Positions 26,040 to 35,452 of a DNA stretch of 64,000 nt are shown here, in pieces. Every line of letters begins with the position of its first letter. Positions within the stretch are counted from its first letter, which is position 1. Position numbers and translations under genes: made by a program. Source of the DNA: Nitrobacter winogradskyi Nb-255 (GTDB lineage: Bacteria > Pseudomonadota > Alphaproteobacteria > Rhizobiales > Xanthobacteraceae); assembly GCF_000012725.1 (NCBI RefSeq), contig NC_007406.1, positions 834,001 to 898,000 on the forward strand, in the 5' to 3' direction. The notes under the pieces are model-generated. The model did not search any database. It was not told where the DNA came from and saw only the letters and a program-made list of their open reading frames with translations.

Positions 26040-29000
26040 TGAGCTGGATACTTGACCTCGTTAATCCCCGGGAGCGCAAGTGGGAAGAGTTCTACCGCAA
26101 TCGCTGGTCCCACGATAACGTCTTCCGCAGCACGCACGGCGTGAACTGTACTGGTGGTTGCTCCTGGGCGATCTACGTCAAGGACGGCATCATCACCTGG
26201 GAGATGCAGCAGACCGACTATCCGCTGCTTGAGCGCAGCCTTCCGCCCTATGAGCCGCGTGGCTGCCAGCGTGGCATCTCCGCTTCGTGGTACGTCTACA
26301 GCCCGATCCGGGTGAAGTATCCGTACGTTCGTGGTCCGCTTTATGATCTATGGAAGGAGGCGAAGGCTTCCCATCCGGATCCGGTGCAGGCCTGGGCTTC
26401 GCTGGTTGGAGACGAACAGAAGCGATCTCGCATCCAGAAGGCGCGCGGCAAAGGTGGTTTCCGCCGCGCCAAGTGGGAAGAGTTGGTCGAGCTGATTGCT
26501 GCGGCTGCCCTGTATACGGCCCGTAAGTACGGGCCGGACCGGGTGATGGGCTTCTCGCCCATTCCGGCGATGTCGATGCTGTCCTACGCTGCGGGCTCTC
26601 GCTTCCTGCAGCTCTTCGGCGGCGTGAACATGAGCTTCTACGACTGGTACGCCGACCTGCCGACGTCGTTCCCGGAGATCTGGGGCGACCAGACCGACGT
26701 GTGCGAAAGCGCCGACTGGTACAATTCGAAGTTCATCGTTTCGATGGCTGCGAACATGAACATGACGCGCACGCCCGACGTGCACTTCATCTCGGAAGCG
26801 CGCACCGAGGGCACCAAGTTCGTGGTTCTCTCGCCGGACTTCAGCCAGATCGCGAAGTACTGCGACGAGTGGATTCCGATCCAGGCGGGTCAGGACACGG
26901 CTCTGTGGATGGCGGCCAACCACGTCATTCTCAAGGAGTACTACATCGATCGTCAGGTGCCGTACTTCATCGACTATGTGAAGCGCTATACCGACCTTCC
27001 GTTCCTTGTCGAGCTCGAGCCCAACGGCAACACCTACAAGACCGGCCGGCTGCTGCGGTCCAATCGCGTCGCGCGTTACAAGGACGTCGAGAACGGTGAG
27101 TGGAAGATGTTGGTGCTCGACACCGCCACCGGCGAGCCGCGCGCGTTCAAGGGCCAGGTCGGCGATCGCTGGGGCTCCACGCACGGCAAGTGGAATCTGT
27201 CGGCGGAAGACACGCTCGACAACAGCCCGATCGATCCGGTGCTGAGCTTCATCGATCAGTCGGACGGCGTGGTGCAGGTCGGGTTCGACGACTTCGTGAA
27301 CGGCAGCGTCGTTTCGCGCGGCGTTCCGGTGAAGCGCATCGCGACCGACAAGGGCGAGGTTCTGGTCACGACCGGCTTCGACATCATGATGTCCCAGTTC
27401 GGTCACAGCCGCGGCCTGGAAGGCTCGTTCGCGACCAGCTATGACGATGAGGACGCGCCCTACACGCCGGCATGGCAGGAGCGTCACACCGGCATCGGCC
27501 GTGAGACCGCGATCAGGTTCGCGCGTGAATTCGCGACCAACGCCGAGCTCACCAACGGCAAGTCGATGGTGATCGTGGGCGCCAGCGCCAACCACTGGTA
27601 CTACAACAACCTCTGCTACCGGTCGGCGACGGTCGCCCTGATCCTGTGCGGCTGCTGTGGCGTCAACGGCGGCGGCATCAACCACTATGTCGGCCAGGAA
27701 AAGCTGGCGCCGGTTGCTCCGTGGAACACCATTGCGATGGCTCTGGACTGGACCAAGCCGCCGCGCGTCGTGCAGTCGTCGACCTGGCACTATGCCCATA
27801 GCTGTCAGTGGCGCTACGAGCAGGAGTTCACCGAGTATGGCCTGACGGCTCCGAACCCGCGGTGGGCCAAGGGTCATGCGATCGATCTCGAGGCGAAGTC
27901 GGTTCGTTGTGGCTGGATGCCGTTCACTCCGCACTTTAATCGTAACCCGATTGAATTGGCTGCTGAGGCTGAGCGTGCTGGTGCGAAGAGCACCGCGGAC
28001 ATCGTGACTCACGTGGTCGATCAGGTCGCTAGCAAGAAGGTGAATTTTGCTATCGATGATCCGGATGCCGAAGAAAGTTGGCCTCGGATGTGGTTCATCT
28101 GGCGCGGTAACGCGATCCAGTCGAGCGCCAAGGGCCATGAGTTCTTCCTGCGTCACTATCTTGGTGCTCACGATAACTCGATTGCCGAGGATCGTGCCAA
28201 AGGTAAGACGCAAAGGGTGAAGTATCGTGATACGGCGCCGCGCGGAAAGTACGACTTGGTAGTCGACTTGAACTTCCGCATGAACACGACATCGCTTTAC
28301 TCTGACATCGTGTTGCCGACCGCGTTCTGGTACGAGAAGAACGATCTCAACACGACGGATCTGCACTCGTTCCTGCACGTGCTGGGGCAGGCGGTTCCGC
28401 CGGTTTGGGAGTCCAAGACGGACTGGGAGATCTTCAAGCTGATCTCCAAGAAAGTCAGCGAGCTGTCTCCGCTGGCGTTCTCCAAGCCGGTGCGTGACGT
28501 GGTCGTTCAGCCGCTGATGCACGACACCCCTGACGAACTCGCTCAGCCCGAGATTCTCGACTGGGCCGAGGGCGAGTGCAAGCCGGTGCCGGGCAAGTCC
28601 TTCCCGCATGTGCGGGTGGTCGAACGCGACTATGCGAACTTGTATAACAAGTTCATTTCGTTCGGACCAAAGGCGCGTGAAGATGGTGTCTCTGCGGTCG
28701 GCGTGAACATTCCGATCAAGAAGCAGTACGACCAGATGCTTGATAACCCCATCATGCCGATGCCGGATGCGAGGCATATGCGGTGTGTGGAGTGGGGCGG
28801 CAAGCGTTACCCGAGCCTCGAGGATGTTCTCGACGCGTGCAACACGTTGCTGATGTGCGCGCCGGAGGCAAATGGTGAAGTCTGCTACCAGGGCTTCCAT
28901 AACGAAGAACATCACGTTGGTCTGCCGCTTGTTGATATCGCTGAACCGACACGAGGTGTCTCGTCGACATTCTACGATCTGACGCGTCAACCGCGCCGGA

Positions 29001-29683
29001 TCCTGACGAGCCCCTGCTGGACGGGTCTGACGAACGATGGTCGCGCATACTCCGCCTGGTGTATGAACGTCGAGCGCTTGGTGCCGTGGCGTACGCTGAC
29101 GGGCCGGCAGTCGCTGTATCTCGATCATCAGTGGTATCTGGACTTCGGCGAGCACATCCCGACCTACAAGCCGCGCCTCAACCCGCGCAAGACCGGCGAC
29201 ATCGTGAAGAGCCGGGTGGATGACCGCTCGCTGGTGCTGAACTACATCACGCCGCATGGCAAGTGGAATATTCACTCCACCTATAAAGACAACCATCGTA
29301 TGCTGATGCTGTCTCGCGGCATGGATCCGGTGTGGATCAATGACCGGGATGCGGAAAAGGTCGGTATCGAGGACAACGATTGGGTCGAGGTCTACAACGA
29401 CAACGGCGTGGTCGTGACCCGAGCCAACGTCAGCCGTCGAATCCAGCCTGGCACCTGCATGTATTACCACGCGGTCGAGCGCACGGTGTACATTCCGAAG
29501 TCCCAGGAACGGAAGTGGCGTGGCGGAGGGCACAACAGTCTGACGCGTACTCGCATCAACCCGTTGTTCCTGGCCGGTGGCTATGCCCAGTTCACTTACG
29601 GCTTTAACTACTGGGGTCCGACTGGTATCTTCACACGCGACACCCATGTCGTCGTGCGCAAGATGGAGAAATTGGAATGGTAG
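26039..29683 (+). CDS. nxrA: Nitrite oxidoreductase alpha (molybdopterin) subunit
   Basis: The catalytic subunit oxidises nitrite to nitrate at a bis-MGD molybdenum centre. It has 1214 residues and is related to NarG. His33, Cys37, Cys41 and Cys76 ([12 protein letters not shown] and PRGCQRG) bind the proximal [4Fe-4S] cluster. The molybdenum ligand is Asp220 in [14 protein letters not shown]. There is no Tat signal, consistent with the cytoplasm-facing Nitrobacter enzyme. [20 protein letters not shown] near residue 1075 is in the C-terminal cofactor domain. Codon use shifts along the gene: about 27890-28260 is rich in T-ending codons, the rest mostly GC-ending. A NarG nitrate reductase is the alternative; nxrX next door argues for NXR. 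Confidence 0.95.
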   Translation: MSWILDLVNPRERKWEEFYRNRWSHDNVFRSTHGVNCTGGCSWAIYVKDGIITWEMQQTDYPLLERSLPPYEPRGCQRGISASWYVYSPIRVKYPYVRGPLYDLWKEAKASHPDPVQAWASLVGDEQKRSRIQKARGKGGFRRAKWEELVELIAAAALYTARKYGPDRVMGFSPIPAMSMLSYAAGSRFLQLFGGVNMSFYDWYADLPTSFPEIWGDQTDVCESADWYNSKFIVSMAANMNMTRTPDVHFISEARTEGTKFVVLSPDFSQIAKYCDEWIPIQAGQDTALWMAANHVILKEYYIDRQVPYFIDYVKRYTDLPFLVELEPNGNTYKTGRLLRSNRVARYKDVENGEWKMLVLDTATGEPRAFKGQVGDRWGSTHGKWNLSAEDTLDNSPIDPVLSFIDQSDGVVQVGFDDFVNGSVVSRGVPVKRIATDKGEVLVTTGFDIMMSQFGHSRGLEGSFATSYDDEDAPYTPAWQERHTGIGRETAIRFAREFATNAELTNGKSMVIVGASANHWYYNNLCYRSATVALILCGCCGVNGGGINHYVGQEKLAPVAPWNTIAMALDWTKPPRVVQSSTWHYAHSCQWRYEQEFTEYGLTAPNPRWAKGHAIDLEAKSVRCGWMPFTPHFNRNPIELAAEAERAGAKSTADIVTHVVDQVASKKVNFAIDDPDAEESWPRMWFIWRGNAIQSSAKGHEFFLRHYLGAHDNSIAEDRAKGKTQRVKYRDTAPRGKYDLVVDLNFRMNTTSLYSDIVLPTAFWYEKNDLNTTDLHSFLHVLGQAVPPVWESKTDWEIFKLISKKVSELSPLAFSKPVRDVVVQPLMHDTPDELAQPEILDWAEGECKPVPGKSFPHVRVVERDYANLYNKFISFGPKAREDGVSAVGVNIPIKKQYDQMLDNPIMPMPDARHMRCVEWGGKRYPSLEDVLDACNTLLMCAPEANGEVCYQGFHNEEHHVGLPLVDIAEPTRGVSSTFYDLTRQPRRILTSPCWTGLTNDGRAYSAWCMNVERLVPWRTLTGRQSLYLDHQWYLDFGEHIPTYKPRLNPRKTGDIVKSRVDDRSLVLNYITPHGKWNIHSTYKDNHRMLMLSRGMDPVWINDRDAEKVGIEDNDWVEVYNDNGVVVTRANVSRRIQPGTCMYYHAVERTVYIPKSQERKWRGGGHNSLTRTRINPLFLAGGYAQFTYGFNYWGPTGIFTRDTHVVVRKMEKLEW

Positions 29684-30378
29684 GTGAGATCGCGACGCAT
29701 GATCATGATCATGATAACGACCATCATGATCACAATCATGAATCGGCTCCGGCGCACTTCGGTGCGCCCGAGCGGGTTAGCGTCGGGAAATACGTGACCA
29801 TCAACTACACTCTGAGAACTAACGGTCAGATTCGTCACATTCGTTCAGCTGTATGGGGCGATGAACCGTTGGAGTACCAGCATGGAAGTGGACGGCTGCT
29901 GCCCGCCCTCGAGCGAGCGCTCGAGGGGAGGGTTGCTGGCGATCGATTTGAAGTGACGTTACCGCCCGAAGATGCTTATGGGGAACGGGATAAGGCGTTG
30001 CAGCAACGAGTGCCGGCTGAAACGTTTGGCGGTGTAGATCAGATTGAGCCGGGAATGTGTTTTCTTGCGCACAGCGATGATGAGCGCCGAGTAGAGAACG
30101 TGATTGTTACCGAGGTCGATGAGGATAACGGGTACGTCGTAGTTGATACGAATCACCCGCTTGCGGGTATGACGTTAGAGTTTGAGGGTAGCATCGTGGC
30201 AGTACGGGATACACCAACCCCGGCGGGACACCAGCATATCGATCCGCTGATGGCCAGCATGGGTGATGGGCTTGCATTGGCTGCGGCGCAAGCAACAGTG
30301 GATTCACGTCGCAAGCGAAGTGATGAACCTTCTAAGTCACCTGCGCCTGATCCCATCGATGAGAATGGTGGCGCATAA
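29677..30378 (+). CDS. nxrX: NxrX, SlyD-like FKBP peptidyl-prolyl isomerase
   Basis: A 233-residue protein probably aiding folding or metal insertion of NXR. A His/Asp-rich N-terminus (residues 8-22, possibly binding metal) precedes an FKBP domain with [13 protein letters not shown], a chaperone insert-in-flap arrangement as in SlyD, and [32 protein letters not shown] resembles the end of the SlyD core. The C-terminal 50 residues are polar and likely disordered. It overlaps the 3' end of nxrA by seven bases. Its codons are richer in A/T than nxrA and nxrB. This position between alpha and beta subunit genes is characteristic of Nitrobacter. Confidence 0.92.
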   Translation: MVGEIATHDHDHDNDHHDHNHESAPAHFGAPERVSVGKYVTINYTLRTNGQIRHIRSAVWGDEPLEYQHGSGRLLPALERALEGRVAGDRFEVTLPPEDAYGERDKALQQRVPAETFGGVDQIEPGMCFLAHSDDERRVENVIVTEVDEDNGYVVVDTNHPLAGMTLEFEGSIVAVRDTPTPAGHQHIDPLMASMGDGLALAAAQATVDSRRKRSDEPSKSPAPDPIDENGGA

Positions 30379-30441
30379 GTGCGCGACGACACTCGAGAAT
30401 GAAGTCATAAGAACGAGCCATAGGAACGAAGGAGTAGACAC

Positions 30442-31983
30442 ATGGACATCCGAGCTCAAGTTTCGATGGTCTTTCACCTGGACAAGTGCATCGGTTGCCA
30501 CACCTGCAGCATCGCGTGCAAGAACATCTGGACCGATCGCAAGGGCACCGAGTACATGTACTGGAACAACGTGGAGACCAAGCCGGGTACGGGTTACCCG
30601 ACACGTTGGGAAGACCAGACCAAGTATCGCGGCGGCTGGGTGGTTGACGGTCAAAGGCAGAAGAGCCTTCGGCTTCGGCTGCAGGGCAAGTGGGGAACGC
30701 TGACGAACATCTTCTACAACCCCTATCTGCCGACGCTCGACGACTATTTCGAGCCGTGGACCTACGATTACCAGAACCTGATCACTGCGCCTCTGGCTGA
30801 CGAGCAGCCGACCGCGCGGGCGATTTCGATGGTGACCGGCAAGTACATGGACACGATTGAGGCGGGTCCGAACTGGGACGACGACCTCGGCGGTTCGCAG
30901 GTTTACGCCAACAACGACCCGAACTTCGACGGCGCCTCCGACGAGGAAATGCGCCAGATCAACGAGATCAACAGCACGGTGTTCTTCTATCTGCCGCGCA
31001 TCTGCAACCATTGCCTCAATCCGGGATGCGTTGCGGCCTGCCCGCAGGGCGCGCTCTACAAGCGTGGTGAGGACGGCGTCGTGCTGGTGAGCCAGGAACG
31101 CTGCCGGGCCTGGCGCATGTGTGTCTCGGGCTGCCCCTACAAGAAGACCTACTTCAACTGGTCGACCGGCAAGGCCGAGAAGTGCATCCTGTGCTATCCG
31201 CGTCTTGAGAGCGGCCAGCCGCCGGCGTGCTTCCACTCCTGCGTGGGACGCATCCGCTATATCGGCCTCGTGCTTTACGATGCGGACGCGATCGAGGAGA
31301 CGGCGAAGTCGCCGCAGGATCAGCTGGTGATGGCCCAGCGCAACATCATCAAGGATCCGTTCGATCCGGAGATCATCGCCGCCGCGCGAGCGAACGGGAT
31401 TCCGGACTCGAAGATCGAAGCGGCGCAGAAATCTCCGGTATTTCAGTTCGTGAAGAAGTGGGGCATCGCGCTGCCGTTGCATCCGGAGTTCCGCACGTTG
31501 CCGATGCTGTTCTATGTGCCGCCGCTGGGGCCGGTTCTGGCCAAGGTGGAGAACGGCGTATACGACAACGTTGCCAACGAAGCGCGGCTTGGACCGTTGA
31601 TGAGTTCGCTCGAGCGATCACGTATTCCGCTTCGTTACATGGCGAGTCTCCTCGCGGGCGGCAATGAGGAGATTATCCGCGACGTCTACAAGAAGCTGGT
31701 TGCGGTGCGCGTCTACATGCGTTCGCGGAAGGTCAAGGACATTCCGGACGAGGAGGTGCAGCGGGCGCTGTCGGAAGGCAAGACCACCGCGGCGGAAGTC
31801 GAGGCGATCTGGCGTCTGACATCGATGCCGACCTTCGAGGAGCGCTTCGTGGTTCCGCCGATGGAGCGTGAGACGGCGGTCGACGCCCTGTTCCCGCAGC
31901 TTGATCCGGTCTCTCATAACTATCCGATCCGCAAAGGCGAGGTCGGCGTCGGCTTCCACACCGATCCGGCAAGAGGACCATAG
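30442..31983 (+). CDS. nxrB: Nitrite oxidoreductase beta (iron-sulfur) subunit
   Basis: The electron-transfer subunit of 513 residues, homologous to NarH. Four cysteine groups are visible: CIGCHTCSIACK near residue 16, CNHCLNPGCVAACP near 189, CRAWRMCVSGCPYKK near 220, and CILCYPRLESGQPPACFHSC near 249. The CxxW pattern in the third group is as in NarH, where the Trp replaces a Cys and a [3Fe-4S] cluster forms. The gene is GC-rich, unlike nxrX before it and narJ after it. The 63-base gap to nxrX contains GGAGTAGACAC before the ATG. Confidence 0.95.
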   Translation: MDIRAQVSMVFHLDKCIGCHTCSIACKNIWTDRKGTEYMYWNNVETKPGTGYPTRWEDQTKYRGGWVVDGQRQKSLRLRLQGKWGTLTNIFYNPYLPTLDDYFEPWTYDYQNLITAPLADEQPTARAISMVTGKYMDTIEAGPNWDDDLGGSQVYANNDPNFDGASDEEMRQINEINSTVFFYLPRICNHCLNPGCVAACPQGALYKRGEDGVVLVSQERCRAWRMCVSGCPYKKTYFNWSTGKAEKCILCYPRLESGQPPACFHSCVGRIRYIGLVLYDADAIEETAKSPQDQLVMAQRNIIKDPFDPEIIAAARANGIPDSKIEAAQKSPVFQFVKKWGIALPLHPEFRTLPMLFYVPPLGPVLAKVENGVYDNVANEARLGPLMSSLERSRIPLRYMASLLAGGNEEIIRDVYKKLVAVRVYMRSRKVKDIPDEEVQRALSEGKTTAAEVEAIWRLTSMPTFEERFVVPPMERETAVDALFPQLDPVSHNYPIRKGEVGVGFHTDPARGP

Positions 31984-32004
31984 ACCCCTTGCTGTATGAC
32001 AAGA

Positions 32005-32046
32005 CGCGAGACAGTTTTCGGATCATGCATCCGGACCTGTCTCGCG
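32005..32046 (+). promoter_or_regulatory. Intercistronic hairpin between nxrB and narJ
   Basis: A perfect 10-bp outer stem CGCGAGACAG / CTGTCTCGCG encloses an inner 5-bp stem (CGGAT/ATCCG). There is no T-run after it, so it is more likely an mRNA-stabilising or partial-termination structure than a full terminator. Such a hairpin could keep nxrAB transcripts in excess of the chaperone and narI messages. Confidence 0.7.
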
Positions 32047-32118
32047 CAGGGTAGTCTGGAAGTAGACTGTCCTTATGAACTATCGGCACCTCAGTTCTAA
32101 GGCTCGAAGCAAAAGATC

Positions 32119-33147
32119 ATGAGTCGTTTTTCTCATCGTGCAGAGGTCTTGTATTCGAACCGCTCCAGGGTTTTGGGATTATTTGCTGATATTCTGGATT
32201 ATCCTGTTCCAGGCTTGGGGGAGAAAGCCTCTGAATGTGTGGCATTGATAAAATCAGTGCAACCACAAGCCGCAGCGTTGCTAGAAAGTTTTCGAGTTTT
32301 CGCTGAAGAGACGCCGGTAGGAAAACTACAAGAGGTTTATAGCGGTTTCTTTGATTTGAATTCTATATGCCATCCATATGTTGGCTATCAGCTTTTTGGT
32401 GAGAACTATAAACGTAGTGTTTTTCTGGTGGAGCTTAAGAAGAGCTATCGCGCGAATGGGTTTGAGCCTGATCCCACAGAGATGCCGGATCGTCTGTCGG
32501 TCGTACTGAGGTTTTCTGCCCAGAACGAGGGAGACGACATTGATGCGTTATTGAACAAGGGGGTGCTGCCAGGGCTCGAACGGATGACGACGAAGCCGGA
32601 AACTGAGAGTCATCAGCATGGGCCGGCTGACATTGATGGAGATACCGGTATAGAACGTGCGAAGTTGGACGATCGTGATCTGCGAAAGCAACTAAAGGCC
32701 CAGCAACGAGAAGCGCGGAAGTTGCTGGAGGGGCAGAGTCAAGGAGACGATCGCCAGCAACTCAAAGGACAAGGCCAGGGTGATGTTTTGGAAGGTGGAT
32801 TTCTCTTGGCCATGAGTGAGGATTACGATGTCGAGGAGGCGGAAAAGCGTGCGCATCCTTACCATCAGGTGCTAGATGCTTTACGGCTTTTGCTGAATGA
32901 AGGCATGACGAAGAAGCGTGCCGACCGATCAGTTGAGCAGGAACGTGTTCTTAGCTGGACGCGTGAGCGTTTTAATCTCGACGAAGACGAGACGATCATG
33001 GTGTCTGAGCTTCCTTGTTCTGATCCTGGTTGTCCCCCAGTGGAGACGCATGTCGTGTTCTGGACACAATCTGGCCGACAGCATTTCAAGGTGTATAAGC
33101 CACTTGCGGAGGTCGCAGCAGACGACCTGCTGGATTGGCGAGCGTGA
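32119..33147 (+). CDS. narJ: NarJ/NxrJ-type molybdoenzyme chaperone with C-terminal extension
   Basis: A TorD-family chaperone that holds the alpha subunit until the molybdenum cofactor is inserted. The N-terminal ~160 residues are NarJ-like (LGLFADILDYPVPGL, EVYSGFFDLNSICHPYVGYQ, RLSVVLRFSA). A charged linker rich in Lys/Gln repeats (about 190-245) precedes HPYHQVLDALRLLL, again NarJ-like. The last ~47 residues (ELPCSDPGCPPVETHVVFW then FKVYKPLAEV) form a Cys-containing extension. The total of 342 residues is about 100 longer than E. coli NarJ. Codon use is more A/T-rich than in nxrB. Confidence 0.85.
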   Translation: MSRFSHRAEVLYSNRSRVLGLFADILDYPVPGLGEKASECVALIKSVQPQAAALLESFRVFAEETPVGKLQEVYSGFFDLNSICHPYVGYQLFGENYKRSVFLVELKKSYRANGFEPDPTEMPDRLSVVLRFSAQNEGDDIDALLNKGVLPGLERMTTKPETESHQHGPADIDGDTGIERAKLDDRDLRKQLKAQQREARKLLEGQSQGDDRQQLKGQGQGDVLEGGFLLAMSEDYDVEEAEKRAHPYHQVLDALRLLLNEGMTKKRADRSVEQERVLSWTRERFNLDEDETIMVSELPCSDPGCPPVETHVVFWTQSGRQHFKVYKPLAEVAADDLLDWRA

Positions 33148-33181
33148 GAGGAATGTCCCATGTGTGACGGAGGCAAATTCT

Positions 33182-33859
33182 ATGTATGACGTATTCCTGT
33201 TCGCGGTTCTGCCATACTTGGCGATCGTGGTGGCGGTTCTGGGTGGTGTTCATCGGTATCGGACGAATCGCTTCTCGTATTCGACGTTGTCTTCGCAGCT
33301 CTTGGAGAATCGCCGTTTGTTCTGGGGATCTGTACCTTGGCATTACGGTATTGTGGTTGTCTTGTTAGCCCATATGATCGGGTTCCTTGTTCCCGGTATG
33401 TGGTCCGCCCTGACATCGACTCCCACGGCACTTTACACGGTTGAGTTGATAGGTTTTGCATTTGGTTTTGCTGCCTTGATAGGCCTATGCGTGTTGATAG
33501 TGCGTCGATTTACGACTGAGCGAATTCTTGCTGTAACCAGCCCGATGGATGGCATACTGCTAGTTGCGTTGCTCGTTCAGGTTGCGCTTGGTTTTTGGGT
33601 TTCGCTGGCTTACAGGTGGGGTGCTGACTGGTATATCGATACGGCTGTGCCTTGGTTGATTTCTTTGGTGTCGCTAAACCCACAGACCCATTATGTGTCA
33701 GCTTTGCCCTTTCCAGTTAAGGCGCACATGCTCACGGGGTTCCTTGTAATTGCACTGTTCCCATTTTCTCGGTTGGTGCATTTGATCATGTTCCCGTTCT
33801 GGTACCTGTGGCGCCCCTATCAGATCCAGATCAGAAATACTGTGAGGTCCGCGCATTAG
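33182..33859 (+). CDS. narI: NarI-like cytochrome b membrane subunit
   Basis: A di-haem b membrane subunit of 225 residues, the same length as E. coli NarI. It has five transmembrane helices. His candidates for haem b are in PWHYGIVVVLLAHMIGF near residue 57 and AHMLTGFLVIALFPFSRLVH near residue 180. The start MYDVFLFAVLPYLAIVV is preceded by GGAGG at about 33169. An in-frame ATG at 32918 lies inside narJ and is not used. In NXR the direction of electron flow is opposite to nitrate reductase; how this subunit participates is debated. Confidence 0.9.
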   Translation: MYDVFLFAVLPYLAIVVAVLGGVHRYRTNRFSYSTLSSQLLENRRLFWGSVPWHYGIVVVLLAHMIGFLVPGMWSALTSTPTALYTVELIGFAFGFAALIGLCVLIVRRFTTERILAVTSPMDGILLVALLVQVALGFWVSLAYRWGADWYIDTAVPWLISLVSLNPQTHYVSALPFPVKAHMLTGFLVIALFPFSRLVHLIMFPFWYLWRPYQIQIRNTVRSAH

Positions 33860-33895
33860 CTACTTGGCGAAGTAGTGAGGAATTGTTAAGGTGTT

Positions 33896-33930
33896 ATTCT
33901 CGCCGGCGAGTTGCACTCGCCGGCGAGAAT
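33896..33930 (+). terminator. Hairpin terminator after narI
   Basis: A perfect 15-bp inverted repeat (ATTCTCGCCGGCGAG / CTCGCCGGCGAGAAT) with a five-base loop TTGCA, 36 bases after the narI stop. No strong T-tract follows, but the stem is very stable. It marks the end of the nxr operon proper; narK has its own upstream region. Confidence 0.8.
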
Positions 33931-34090
33931 TATAAGTAGTTAACGCGCGGGTCGAGAATGATCGGACGAGCGCAACTGTAGAGTTGTCCATAGCGGCTGG
34001 TAGTCTTGCTAGGTCGACAATCTAGGTAGATAACCTGTTTTCTTAGAAGTAACGCAAGCTAAATAGCTATTTTCTTCGTAGGAGCTACCG

Positions 34091-35347
34091 GTGGAACAAT
34101 CAGCTGGCAAGGTCGAGACGTCGGGCGAACCGCAGGGCAACGCGCGCGTGCTGTGGATATCGACCATAGCGTTTTCGCTAGGGTTCGCTATATGGGGAAT
34201 GTTCTCGGCCCTCGCACCGTTTCTGATAGAGTGGTACCATTTTACAAGTACGCAGGTGCTTGTGTTGGCCGCTATGGAGCCGCTTTTTGCAGCTGCAATC
34301 AGCATTCCACTCGGTATTTGGACGGACAAGTTCGGCGGACGAACGGTGTTTACGATTCTGCTGGTTTTGCTTTCAGTGGTTTTAATCTTGGGAACTTTTG
34401 CAGAGGGTTATTATTCCTTCTTGTTCCTTGGGTCGATGCTGGGGCTCGGTGGAGCAACCTTCGTGGTAGGTAACGCGCATGTTTCCTCGTGGTATCCGAA
34501 GTCTAAGCAGGGTACTGCCTTGGGGTTGTTTGCCTTGGGTAATATAGGGATTACCTTTGGCATGATGGCTGTCACCTTCGTCATTACAAGCGTTGCTGAC
34601 CAGAGCGACCCTGAAGGTTGGCGTATTATATTTCCGATCTTTGCCATTCCCACGTTGTTTATGGCGGCGATCTATATGTTCTTTACTTCTGATCCGCCAA
34701 ACAGGAAGCTTAAGAATACGTCGACGCGAGAAATTTGGGCTGTCTATCGGTCGGGTGTCGTTGTATGGCTGGTGCCAGGTCTCTATTGGGTGGCTTTTGG
34801 TACTTTGGTTTTCTTTGCGTCTACGATGCCGACTTATTTGGTCGATCATTGGCACGTTGACGCTACCTCGGCGGTGGCGTTTTACACCCCCGTGTTGGTG
34901 GTTTGCGTAGCAGTTACCCGACCGCTCGGTGGCTGGGCAGCTGACCGATACGACGTGCTGACGCTTCTAAGTTGGATGTTTGGCGCTATGTCGGTTCTCG
35001 CGGTGCTGATGGCGTTGCAATTGTCTTTCAGCTTGGAGCTTGTAGCGATCTACGGGTTGGCGTTGTTGTCAGGTGCCGCTGCGGCTGCGGTGATCAAGCT
35101 GATCCCGATCTATTTTGAGCACGTTGGTGCGGTTAGCGGGTTGGCGAAGGCGGCTGGTGCTGCTTGTGGTTTCACGATGACCGCTGTGCTAGCTGCTAGC
35201 AATTTCCTGGTGGGGGGATACACGCTCGGTTTTATCGTCTGGGCATTAATGAACATGGCAGCTTTTTATGTGTCGTTCTCTCGAGTGGGCTTTAGAGATG
35301 TCAAGCCCATTGGCGCTCCAGTAGCTGAAGCCGTACCTGCTCATTGA
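34091..35347 (+). CDS. narK: NarK-type nitrate/nitrite transporter (MFS)
   Basis: A 418-residue major-facilitator protein with 12 helices. The nitrate/nitrite porter signatures are visible: SMLGLGGATFVVGNAHVSSW with SKQGTALGLFALGNIGITFG around residues 115-158, and GLAKAAGAACGFTM in the C-terminal half. It should bring nitrite in or export nitrate, feeding the cytoplasmic-facing NXR. GTG 34091 is the start, with GGAG about 6 bases upstream. It lies downstream of narI beyond a hairpin. Codons are A/T-richer than core genes. Confidence 0.9.
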   Translation: MEQSAGKVETSGEPQGNARVLWISTIAFSLGFAIWGMFSALAPFLIEWYHFTSTQVLVLAAMEPLFAAAISIPLGIWTDKFGGRTVFTILLVLLSVVLILGTFAEGYYSFLFLGSMLGLGGATFVVGNAHVSSWYPKSKQGTALGLFALGNIGITFGMMAVTFVITSVADQSDPEGWRIIFPIFAIPTLFMAAIYMFFTSDPPNRKLKNTSTREIWAVYRSGVVVWLVPGLYWVAFGTLVFFASTMPTYLVDHWHVDATSAVAFYTPVLVVCVAVTRPLGGWAADRYDVLTLLSWMFGAMSVLAVLMALQLSFSLELVAIYGLALLSGAAAAAVIKLIPIYFEHVGAVSGLAKAAGAACGFTMTAVLAASNFLVGGYTLGFIVWALMNMAAFYVSFSRVGFRDVKPIGAPVAEAVPAH

Positions 35348-35389
35348 TTGCCGTCAGGTCTCGGACATTTGATCGTCAGATTGAGCATT

Positions 35390-35416
35390 GTCACCGCCCC
35401 TAATGAGGGTGGTGAC
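35390..35416 (+). terminator. Hairpin downstream of narK
   Basis: GTCACCGCCC / GGGTGGTGAC form a 10-bp stem (one G-U pair) with a 7-base loop, 43 bases after the narK stop. There is no T-run. It may act as a terminator or RNA-stability element. Confidence 0.65.
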
Positions 35417-35452
35417 ATATTGCGGTGCAGAGCGTAGGGATTAGTAGGTCTC

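Noticed and set aside
26348-29647. A 1099-codon open frame antisense to nxrA
   Set aside because: It is a by-product of the GC-rich codon use of nxrA. Its product is dominated by Arg, His, Asp and Val without any domain.
26039-33859. Annotation as a plain NarGHJI nitrate reductase
   Set aside because: A SlyD-like gene between alpha and beta, a coupled cytochrome c gene and the Nitrobacter-like context favour nitrite oxidoreductase; the families are, however, homologous.
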